Below are positions 41,901 to 53,900 of a stretch of DNA of 64,000 nucleotides, piece by piece. The stretch is taken from NCBI RefSeq assembly GCF_954871325.1, contig NC_088775.1, positions 21,057,561 through 21,121,560 on the forward strand. The letters are read 5' to 3'. Made by a program: the position numbers and the translations under genes. Each line of letters opens with the position of its first letter. Position 1 is the stretch's first letter. The DNA comes from Gordionus sp. m RMFG-2023 (taxonomy: Eukaryota > Nematomorpha > Gordioida > Chordodea > Parachordodidae). The notes below the pieces were generated by a model. It saw only the letters and a program-made list of their open reading frames with translations, did not search any database and had not been told where the DNA came from.

Positions 41901-44900
41901 TTGATATCGTATATAAATTTATTTATAAATTGAAACCGTTTTTTAAATAAAATTATGCGCAATATGAAAAAAATTTTCTTCGAAGGTTATGAGAGGGGGG
42001 TCAGCCACAACCCCCCCCCCTTCTCTACGTCACTGAACCTAGGTAACCTCTTATCAGATGAACAATTAAGAGTTGCCATGGGCCATCGAATTGGATGTAA
42101 CATAGTTCAACCACAATGCATAAAATGAAAAATATCAGTTGATTCCAAAGGTAGCCATGGTCTTAATTATATATATAGGCATGTTAGACATGCAACGTTT
42201 AAATTAGTCATTAGCCGTTGTTTTACGAAGGCTCGAATACCAAACATTTTGGAGCCTGCTAATTTATCATCAGATGATGGCCTAAGGCCATAATTTAACT
42301 TCTGTACCTTGGTCTTTTAGTTAAATTCTTAATTTGGGGCTTCACATGCGTCTCTTCATTTATAAAAAAAAATGTAAATCCCAACGGCCGGTTGATATAG
42401 CCGAGAAATAAAAAATTAACATTCGAAATTAACAAATTATATTTTTTTACCAATCGTTATCTCTTTCTTTGGACATATGTCAAGCGTAACTTTAAATATA
42501 AGCGGTAAATGAATCAGAACCAAAGGAATTTTATTACTTAAGCAAAATATTCAAATTTGGAATATGATTATAATAATATTATAAATTCATTTAAAATTAA
42601 AAAAATTATTTTAATTCCATTTTATTAGAAAAATTGAGTAAAAGTGCTTACAAATTAAGTAGAAGCGTTTAGTTGTTTTCCTAAAAATGCTGTTGTTTAA
42701 ATTGTTATTTATTTTATAAAAATGGTGAAAAATAAAATACTATTTTACGTTTTTTAATTTTTTATATTGTTTAGTTAGCTACTACACTATAAAAATATTT
42801 GTGTTCATATTCATTTGTGCTAAAATTTAATAATACATGGTCCTACATTGGAACACCGGAAACCCAAATAAATATAAAATCAATTATATTTTAAAATTTT
42901 ATTTATATGGAGAATAAAGATCAACCAGCATTAATTTACTTTGAACTATCTAACGATTAGAATCAAGGTAAGGAGAATTGTAGAGATAATTTGATATTAT
43001 AATTAAAGTTATTTTAATATATTGTACGGAACGAAGAGAGAGGGGATGTTAAAATCTCCAAATGTGAGTTACTAATATATCAGTAAGTTATATCAATGTG
43101 CATTGTATAAAAATAATAGTGATTGGGAGGTATATAAAAAATGTGGTATTATTAGATGTTATATATAATTTGCCTTTCAGGTTTTTAGGAACAATAATCT
43201 ACTAGAGAAATTTTTCATTAAAATGAGATTATCTTTTATTATTTACATAACAGGTTGAAAAAATCTTTTAAAAAAATTAACTCAGAAAATTTAATTCAAA
43301 AAATTTAAGAAAATTTAAAAAATATTACTTAGCAAAATCGTCTATTATTTTTAAAAATAATCTGAGAGAATCTAAAAATTCTTAGCCTTCAATATTATTT
43401 TTATCTTGATTAGAAAAAATACTAAGCTATTTATTAAAATTTATAATTAAGTATAAAGTACATTTTAAAATTTTATGATGTGGGGGGGGGGGGGGTATTT
43501 ATTGAGGTAAAAACCGAACCAAAATGCTTTCTCCATATTTACAACCATGATTGTGAGAGACGAGAAAGAAATTGGCTAATTTATTATCAATCAGATAAAG
43601 GAAAGATCCTTAAAACATTTTGAGTATATAATTTAAGGAACTTTGGTAGGTAAATTAATATTAAAATGTTGTTTTCCTTTAAATAAAGCATTCGCAATAT
43701 ATTTATTGTTTCGCAAATAATTCGCGGTAGAAAATTCGCTATAAAGGGTTTGCAGTAAAAGTTTAGCCATAACGAGTTCGTGATAAATGTTCCGCTAAAA
43801 TATATTCGCTATAAAGTATTGACGGTTAATGTTTCGCGGAAATAAATTGGGAATAATGGGTTCCCGATATAGTTTGTATATGTTTCGCACAAAAAAATTA
43901 GAGGAATTAGTTTTCAGATTTTACCTTCGCTATAAAATTCCTTCGCAATAAAAGTTTAGCAATAAGAGATAGCTTAATTGTCCTGATACGATATAAATTA
44001 TATATGAATTTGCATACTCGTGTTAAATTATTATTAATGAAAGAATAATTTTGTAAAGATTATTTATTATTGTAACAAAATAATTGAATAATTTTGAATT
44101 AACCATTGAAATCAATATGAATATTTATAGGCTACAGCACAAAACATTAAAACTAACATTAACACCAATCGATATGCCTTTTCTTCTTTTTTTTATAAAA
44201 ATAATAGAATAAGAAATGATTAAATTGTTGAATTTATTAAATATTATACGTATGATTAGAGGCACCATCCATCTTCAGTTTTTCCAACAAGTAAAATAGC
44301 TTAAAGGAAAAACTAGGATTAGATGGTAGAAGGGCTGACAGATTGCTACATCCCAGTACGTAGGGTTTATAATCAAAGTATTTGCCATTCACATCATAAT
44401 AAGAAGATCTCGAGACTATTACTGATACATAATCTCTATTGGTCAATGTATTTAATATTGCTTGAGTTACAGCGAGTGCGCGAGGTTTGCTTGTTATTAG
44501 TTTTTGAATATATAAAAACAAACTTATAAATTATTTTAACAGGAAATAATTAATTTTTTATTACAAAAGAAAATTTTAAAAAAAATTCTACCTTTTTGCC
44601 ATAGTGGAACTGGTGTCAAATATGATGATAACGTTCTTAGGTTTAGTGATAGCTGCTATATACCAAGGTCTTACTCTTGGGTCATAATCATGTCCAAGAT
44701 CTTTAGAGCCCGTTCCGAAGGATCTTACGGGAAAACTCCGAAACATACCTGTTGTTGAACCAAAATATTGATACCTTACCGTATTAATAGTAAATTTTAT
44801 TAAAGTGGGAAAAATAAGAGTTATCTACAATTTCTTAAATTTACTATTTAATATTTTAAAATAGGCACAACATTATTATATGGTTTAAACTGTAGCTTTG

Positions 44901-47900
44901 AAAGTCGGCCAGAAGCCAGGCTCGGGATTTAAATTTAAAAAATATCTGTCCAGGTTTATTTTTTAAATCGAGTCTATAATATTTTCGAGAATTAGGACAA
45001 AGCATTTAGTGATTTTTTATTTTAATTAATATTTTTCAATAAAAAAATTGCAGCCGAAAGACATCGAGATTCTCTAATTTTTGCTTAATTTTTGTTAACT
45101 TTCTATTAAGGAATAATATTAAATTACACAATAATAAATATGATTTAAATTAAGTAATTTATTTTAAAAATCAGTCATTTATAAATCGATTTTTTGAATT
45201 CAATAATATTCTAAACATCCTATTTTTAGGTATTAGTTATTATGTAGAATAAGGTTAACTCATAACGAAACTAGTAAACTGACATAAAAGAGTTAGTGGC
45301 CAAATAATAAATCTCAACGGTCAATTGACCAAATAACAATGCTTCTCCCCTAACAATACCCAATAAAATAAGGATAAAAAACAAGAATGACCGATATCAA
45401 GATAAAAAGACAACAACGATGCTACTGCTATCATAAGACGATAAAGAATGAATATAAAACCCTCTGGAAAGACTACTAAAGAAAAATAAAATAGAAATAA
45501 TTCTTATTTGTTATTTATCAAATAATTTTTTTTGTTATTTGCAATATATAAATTTTATATAATTATTAGTCGTATTGTATCTGCCCCCCCCCGGATAGTT
45601 TTCCAATGAAAGGGGATGTGTCGTAAGTGACAGTATGAGAGTAGCATTTATAGACATTTGCAATCAACTACTTTCGTTTATCAAGGAAAATGCGATTATT
45701 GATTCCTTAGTTTTTATCAGAGACCTGCAGGCCCGGCCCTAAACCCGGCCCGGGCAGGGCCGGGCCGTATTTTAAATTTTTAAAATATACCCGGGCCGGG
45801 CCTAAAAAAAATTTTTTAAACATATCCGGGCCGAGCCGGGCCTAAAAAATTTTTTTTAAATATATCCGGGCCGGGCCGGGCTTAAGATTGTTAAACCCGG
45901 GCCGGGCCTTAATATTTTTTATAAAAATTTTTACATTATTAGTTAATGGTTATAAGATTATATTATATTATAGTTATGATTAATATAATATTGGGTGATG
46001 GTTAACACTACCTAACCCACAGATCGATCTAATTATTAATTTACTGCAAATTTATTCAAAGTATTAATATATTTTTTTATAATTCATATCTAAATTTTTC
46101 CAACATATTTTATCAAAACAATCAAATATAGGAATATCTTAAATAAGCCCCAATATTCAAGTATTATTAATATATTTTTTTATAATTCATATCTAAATTT
46201 TTAGAATATATTTTACCAAAACAATCAAATAAAGGAATATCACTTCTTAAAGTTTGTAATTGATTTTAATTAATATAAAGCATTTTTTAATTGAAAAATT
46301 TGTTTTACACAAGTATCATTTTATTTCTCTTTTTCTCTGTCCCAAATTCAAGCAATTACGTAAGTAGGCAGGGACAGATCGCAAAATGACGGAAAACTAT
46401 ATAAAAGATTATATTAAATTACAAGAGGCTCAGGAAGTAAATGAAATACCATCGACCAGTCAAATTACGACTGTTGCAAACTGAATCGTTTTATGACAAA
46501 TGGGGCGATGGTAATTCTGGTAATATGTCAATACCCGATGATGAATATTATAATTACATAAATAAAAAAATAGATGAAACATTTAAGGTGGATAATTTGT
46601 TAGAATGGTGGGCGGCTAATCAAAGCGAATTTCCAATTTTAGCAAAATTGGCCCTGCTTCAAGTGCAAGCTGTGAGCGGAATTTTTGCACTACGAGAATT
46701 CTTGAAGAAAGAAGAAGTAATCTTCAACCTGAAAAGGTAGATATGCTTCTCTTTCTTCATGATAATTTGTGAATTTTTAATATCTTTCTTGAGTATAGGG
46801 TTTCGTCAATCATGCTGGTTTTTTACTTTGCAAACTGTCAAATATTTATTGCATTTATTATATTTACCTTGAGTCATGAAAGTTTTTAATCCAACATTTT
46901 TCATTATTTTTTTTTACAATATTATATAATACAATTATCTTCTTTTGTTAAAAATTTATATTATAAAATAAAATATATTAATATTGTGCAATTAAGATTA
47001 TATTTTCAAAATACTATTTATTATACATGCATTTTTTTAAATAGCGATTTATTTTTATTTTATAAATTAAATAGTAAATTAAATACAATATATTATATTC
47101 TCAAAATATTTTCCATTTTTATAAATTAAATATTAGTTTTATTTTTTTTAAATGTAATATAAAATATAGTATATGACAAATATTATTACCATTTTTATGA
47201 ATATTAGTTTTATTTTTATCAATGCAATATAAAATATAGTATATGCTCAAAATATCCATTTTTATAAATAACAGTTTTATAATTTTTATAAATTCAATAT
47301 AATATTCTCAAAATATTAGCTTTTTACATGTATTTTTTAAATAATAAGCGATAATACTCGCTGAAAAATATGGTAAAATACCTCATAGGTGAATTTTTGT
47401 ATATACCAGGTCGAATATAATTTTAAAAAATTTCGAGCCGGGCCTTAAATTTTTAAATCCGGGCCGGGCCGTAAAAAATTTTTTTTAAATATCCGGGCCG
47501 GGCCGGACCTAAAAAATTTAAAACCGGGCCGTGCAAATGGTACCTCTGCAGGTCTCTGGTTTTTATTATATATTTAGATATGGTGATTGTTTTAGTATTA
47601 TTTGATTTTCAAACTTAAACAATAATAAGGGAATTCAGCTGGTATTTAGTGATTTATTATTTCAATAGCATCATCTACTCTTTGGTTTATATTGTATATA
47701 AATGTTTCCTGAGATATAAGTCCTTCTAATTCATTATTACAATTTTTGCACACTGTTCGCTTCATCTTTCTAATTTAATCTCGTTAAAAGAATTTCAAAT
47801 AACGATCTGTTATAGATGAATAAGAAACGAAATTTATTTAATTAACTAGCAAATAACGTGTCAAAGATGAAGAGTGAGTGAGTCATAAATTTTCCTTTAG

Positions 47901-50900
47901 GAATGAATTAGATAATTCGTTACGACGAATCAGAAATTTTTATTTATCTTGGTCAAATATTAAGGATAGTAGGGAAAACCAGGGATGATTAGGACTCTTT
48001 TCGTTTAAACTTATATAATTTCGATAATATTAGACTAATTTGAATAAATAAAACATCTTCTAAAGCCCAAAGATATAGACTATTTGAAATAATTAATATA
48101 AATATTTTATATAAAATATAAATTTTTAGAAAATTGAAACTTAAAAAAATATATTCCTGTTCCAATCATGCTATACTCTGGTACGTTGGAAAACCTATAT
48201 GTGCTAGTAGAGGACCACTAATAAAATAGAGATTTAAATATAAAATTAATTTTTTTTAAAATATTGTTATAATACTAGAGGCTTTAAAGTATATTAATTT
48301 ATTGGTAATATTACACTATAATTAGGTATATTAAATTGAATTTAGAGATTTTAGGATTTTGCAAAAAAAATATTATTTCTTTATATTATATTAAATATTG
48401 ATTGATAAATATTCATTTAAAATTATTCGCATTTGTTTTATTCAAAATAGAAAATAAATGTACAATAATTAAGAGGACAAATTATATTATGACCAACCAT
48501 GATCCAGCCCACTAACTTTATATTATAAATATCATCTAGAATCATATTAATTCATATTTTATATTTCTGAAAAATTGTCAGAATAGAAAATAGGACTTAA
48601 ACCAGAGATGTGAACCCTTCGACAAAAAAAAGGTCCAGGTTCAGAGTTTGGAGAACATAAAAAAATATTGATTCAAATTTACATTTTTTTTTCATTCATG
48701 TATAATTAATTAAATAAATGTTTGACTTAATCGCATAATCATAACATCTTCTAAAATAACACCTTTGAGATTTCCATGCAAATCTGACAATATGTATTAT
48801 AAAGAATAATATGCACAATCTATTCTGACCTAAAGTTAATAGCTATCTTTATAATACACTATAAATGTGTCGCCAGTCTAAATAGGATATATAGTTGTGG
48901 ATATATTGAAGAATATTCTTCCTAAAATTTTAAAATATTTGGGTCCTTATTTATTTTCTTAACCTGTGAGAACTTTTCGATTAAAGATGTAATAGAAATT
49001 TGTGGTTCCTCCTTTTTGTCTGATGATAATTTTTTTTTGTCTCTCTAAAAGTAAATTTTCAAAGTCATAAACATCATTATTATCAATACAACCGTAGATG
49101 CGTTGGTAGCTTCCAATATATTGCAAAGAATGGAGTTGCATATACTATAATTCTTTAAGATAGTCTTTAGCCATCTGTTTCTGCTTAATATGCAATAGAA
49201 CTTGATATCGAGGATCTAAATATATAGAGGCATATACTAAACTGTTTTGAATAGTAAAACTCTGGAATTTTCATGTTTTCAAATATTTCATATGAAAAAG
49301 AACTAGTTAATTTTATAAAAATCCAAATCTTTTTTAGCCAATCATAGATGATGTAATTATCTATATTAGGCTTAAATTTCCAATCTTATAAATTAATGGT
49401 TTTAATTATAATTGGAGTGGACTAACGTTCCCCTGTACTTATCGTGCTCCGGATTTCCCTAGTTTAAACTATGCACAAATTATCCTTCAAACCTATTTTT
49501 AAGATATCGATTTCATTATATCTCAAAAAATTGTTATTACAAGTACAGTATAAACTTTTTCCAACTATATTTTCATTTAAGCATTTTTATAGTAAGGATC
49601 TAAAATGTATATCCCGTTAGGGAAGGTTATACATATTATATTATTAAAATGATAAACATATTTAAATATTTCACCAAAATAAATATAAATTTCTGTTCTC
49701 CGCTCATCAAATTAAGGGAAATTATCTGATACAACTCATCAAATTAGGGAGAAATTTATGATTCATCCATTATTTTATAACAGACCATTAAGTTTAGGAA
49801 ATTGGAGTGACAAATCTCCAAGATCATCACTTGGAAGAGGTAAAACTCCTCATTGGGAATTTCCCTTATTAGTAGCTATTTTTCCCCTAGCGTTTTGAAT
49901 AAAATTCCTAAACTATTGGTGACAATGGCGACAAATATTGGGTTGTGTAGATTAGAATATTTGTTTTATTTAAGGTGAAAGGAGAAAAAAGCAAACGTAT
50001 TTATTTTACTACTATATATTCCTTATGATATAATCTATCAATGTTTTGTTGTAAATACTTCATCATCATAACTTTTTATAAGCCCAAAAATATTCCTAAA
50101 GTAATGGCGAATAAAATTGGAAAAATCCAGCACCGAATCTCCCATTCGTAACGAGTAGCGAGAAATGTGGTGTGAAGGAAAACGATATTCAACCAGCATT
50201 TTATTCGTTAGATAGCGACTCATACCTGTGTAGGATATATGGAAGTGTTGAACGGATAGGTTCTTGGCAGTCGAGCTGCTCGGGATTGCAGCCTAAATCG
50301 GATGGTTAGCTCCATGACCAATTATCGATATGAAACCGATAGCGAACAAGTACCGTGATGGAAACCGCTTTAAGCGGAAGAGCTCGAAAAGGAGACACTC
50401 GATTCAGTCGTAGTCGATGTCCAAAATCCAGGTCTAGCTTAAAATTTTAAAATCTGGGCCGAGTCGTTTATAATTTTTAAAAAAAAATTATATAAATTAA
50501 TTACATGTCTTATGGCGCGTTCAATATTTATTTACTGCTACTTTCCATTTCCCTTAAAAGCAATTTGAAAAATAGAGCCAAAATTATTAAAAATTCCGGG
50601 TCAGGCCAAAAAACTTACAAAAAAAATCCCAAACTCGAACTGGTCCGGGTTTGAAATTAAGTTTTTTTCAGAATTCAGACCAGGTCTAAAATTTTGACTT
50701 CTGCAGGTCATTGATAAAAATTAAAAACAAAATTCTTTATTTAATTTATAAATTTAATTTTTGCATTTCAAAATTTTTAAAAATCTTATTTGAGTCTGCT
50801 TATTGTTCCATTTTTTTATGTTTTTAAAAGTTCGTTTTTGTTTCTTTTTCTCGTTTAATTAAGGTCGGCCAGAAGTCTCCTGGACAAAAGCAGCCGGACA

Positions 50901-53900
50901 AAAAGATATTGGATAGAGGTCTGCGCCCTCGCCAGCCCATACTTCGGGCGGACGTTGAGGGGTTTTTTAGAATATTTTAAACATTAAGCGGGTAGCGGGC
51001 GGATTAAAAAAATTTTAAGTAATGGGCAGGTGAGTTTTTAATATTTATCAGGCGACATGAGCAGAACAGACCTCAATTTATTTAAAAAAATTATTTTATT
51101 TCATCATGTTTATATATGTTTAATTAAAAATTATATTAATTAAAACAAATAAATAAAGAGCCAAACTAACCTAAAATAATTAAGCGGGCAGGCTGGTTAA
51201 ACAAAACTTATAGATAAATGGACGGGCGTAAATTATTTAAAAAAATTATAAGTGGGCGGGCTGGTTAAAAAAATTTCAAAAAGAGTGGGCGAACTTTTTA
51301 AAAACTCGCCCATCACAGACCTCTAACATAAATCCCTAGAAAAATACCCCCTGGCAAAAAGACATCGGTCAAATACCTCGGACAAATGTACCCAAATTTT
51401 AAAAAATTTTTCAAATGAAGAAAGTTTTTTAAAAAACATTCATTTCTTCCTCATATATATTTCATTCTTCATTAAAAAATATTTAACTAATAATCATACA
51501 TAGCTGCTGTTTTACAAAAAACCATGTATTGGGAAAATGTTTAGATGCTGGCTTGTATTGCTAAGCAGTTTATGGCAAGGACTGTAGTGGGCTAGGGTAA
51601 ATATAAACATAAAAGTAGTTATGAGAAATACTTAATTTTATTATACTAAACCCATTACATTCGGTAATAGCAGCCAATAAGTTTTCACTTTTACCTAACT
51701 ACTGGGTTCATAAGGGCGGGTACGAACTCATTGACCATGTTAGCGGTTAGCTTAAGCTTATTTAACAAAGATAAAGATTGGTGTTTATTTTAGATGTGGA
51801 AAATACTTATTTTATTAAACTAAAAGCACTATATTCGGTAAAATCTAATATATACTTATGGCTGTTGAGCAGCGTGAAGCAGCCAATAAGTTTCTTTTAG
51901 TTTTAACCGAACTACACAAGACTAATTCCTGATATCGAGCTCATGGACCATGTTAGCGGTTAGCTGAGGCCTATGCAACAAAGATAAGGGTTGGTGTTTA
52001 TATAGATGAGGAAAAATATTAATTGTATTATACATTCGGCAAAATCTAATAGATACTTGGAAGTCAATAAATTTATTGTTTTCATCGAACTACGCTATTC
52101 AAGGTAAGGCTTAATACGACCGTAAAGCGCATCAACGTTAGCTTAGGGCTTTGCAACAAAGATATTAGTGTTAGAGTTGTTAAACATCTCGATTTTTAAA
52201 AAAGGCTAACTGAATATTTTAGCCAAAAGTATTACGCAAGCCTAGATATTTTGCTCATAGATGGCAGAAAGGTTTAGACATCTATGAATTCTCGAAGCTT
52301 GCGTAATTTGTTTGGCCAAAATATTGGATTAGCCGGTTTTAAAAATCGAACCGTTTATCAACACTAGCTAGTGTTAACGTTTTTAACAAATTACACGGTT
52401 CAAGTTAAAGTCTGATACCAAGCCCGTGAACCGCGTTAGCTTAGGGCTATGCAATGAGGATCAATGTTTATATTATATGATGAGAAATACTAATTTTATT
52501 AAAGACCAAACCCACTATATTCGGTGTTAATAAAAAATTTAATGCCCGTTTCCAAGCATTTAAATGAATTATTAAAATTGAGGTATTTATGTCCAGTATC
52601 TTTTTGTCAGGGTCTTTGTGCCCAGGACATTTAGGTCCGGGATTCTTTTATTAACCTGTGTAATAAATCATTTCTAAATGTCCCAAAAGTTATTTAAAAA
52701 TAACCTAAAACAAATAAGTTGGTTGGCGTTAGATTATAAGTAAAATGATATTTTATAAAGAAAACCTAAATTAGAGGTCTGCATTGGGCGGGTTTTTGGA
52801 CCATAAGCCCGCCCACCCAATGTTTTAAACCCACCCGCCCAGCCCGCCCATAGTTTTCAAAACAAATAAGCCCGCCTGCCGTCTAAAATTTTTTACCTGC
52901 CTACCCATTATTTATAAAAAAAATTTAACCCAAGCCCGTTATTATAAAATCTAATTATGGCCATTCTTTCAATTTTTTAAGCATCTAATAAAAAAAAATT
53001 CAGCATTACACCTCTGCAAAAATTTTTAGGAAATTACTATATTAAGCTTAAAAAAATATTCAATTTAAATTATGGATAATTTATTTGATCATATAAAATA
53101 TTTATGAATATGAAAATAATATAAATATAAAATTGATATTAATGCGAAAATAATAATGAATCGACATTTTCTGGATTCAAACACGTTCTTCTTTATTCTA
53201 AAAACCTTCCAGCAATGCTAAATCCTCGTTCAGAAGAAGAACTAGTTGCAGGAATTGCCAATATTTTTCTTGCTAATCTTGATAGCTTTGGCAAATCTCT
53301 TTCTTGTCGTTTCCACCAAAGTAGTTTTAAATGTACAAAAAAGTTTATTTATTTTAAGAAAAAAGTTTTTATGATACCAAAAATGGACATTTTAATTTTT
53401 AATATCCAAAAAGTTCATAGGAGCAATTTTTTATTAATATTTACTTAAATGATTTTATATTTTTTTAACCCGTCCGCCCATTGTTTAAATTTCTTAACCC
53501 GTCCATCCACCCTCCCATAGTTTAAAATTTTTTAACCCGCCAGCCAGCCTGCCCGTTCTTAAAAGATTTTTTGCCCGCCCTCTTTGATGAACGAGCATGA
53601 TCGGGCGGGTTGAAACCCCGCCCAATGCAGACCTCTAACCTAAATTGCAAATTAACTCTTAAAACTGGTTTAAGAAATATATTTCGTGTAAGAAATTGAT
53701 TATTTGCTATTATCTAACTTGAGATTCTAAAACTGATTTTCCATGATACTAATTTAATATATTATACTTAACCTCTAATTTATTGCTAAGAATTATCTAT
53801 ATCAAGCCGATTTTAAAACGCGAGGTTCGGCTAGTATTAGGTTCCATCAATAAACTCTTGAAAAAAAAAACAATTCTACATATAATCAGGCTCAATTTTT

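Larger units (their letters stand above)
45718..47558 (+). mobile_element. hAT transposon with GGGCCGGGCC subterminal blocks
   Basis: Ends CAGAGACCTGCAGGCCCGG and CTGCAGGTCTCTG, with a perfect 8-bp target duplication GTTTTTAT (45,710-45,717 and 47,559-47,566). Both ends carry GGGCCGGGCC blocks split by A/T runs. This copy holds a transposase remnant and probably represents the family that gave rise to the short non-coding copies. About 1.84 kb. Confidence 0.9.
50865..52650. mobile_element. unclassified repeat block with inverted ends
   Basis: The left end has TCCTGGACAAAAGCAGCCGG and CAAAAAGATATTGG; the right end is the inverted counterpart, with CCAGTATCTTTTTGTCAGGG and GTGCCCAGGACAT. Encloses a hAT-type insert (50,925-51,327), a four-unit tandem array and a MITE. 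No coding. Class unknown; no target duplication found. Confidence 0.5.

Noticed and set aside
45240-45600. Possible solo LTR (TATA-like AATATAAAACC, later AATAAT-rich tail)
   Set aside because: No matching end pair or short target duplication could be found.
48959-49141. 60-codon minus-strand frame with a good-looking donor (ACAG|GTTAAG), considered as a host exon
   Set aside because: The sequence just upstream reads as a hAT transposase block (YLDPRYQVLL) and all of it lies inside a pogo-like relic.
50038-50223. 61-codon minus-strand open frame preceded by a splice-like CAG|GTATGAG, first considered as a 5' exon of the host gene
   Set aside because: The plus strand here matches 28S rRNA in order, and exons 1-3 of the gene were found at 60,569-61,228.
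53215-53448. 77-codon plus-strand open frame
   Set aside because: Antisense of the hAT dimerisation motif on the minus strand (SSSSERGFS).
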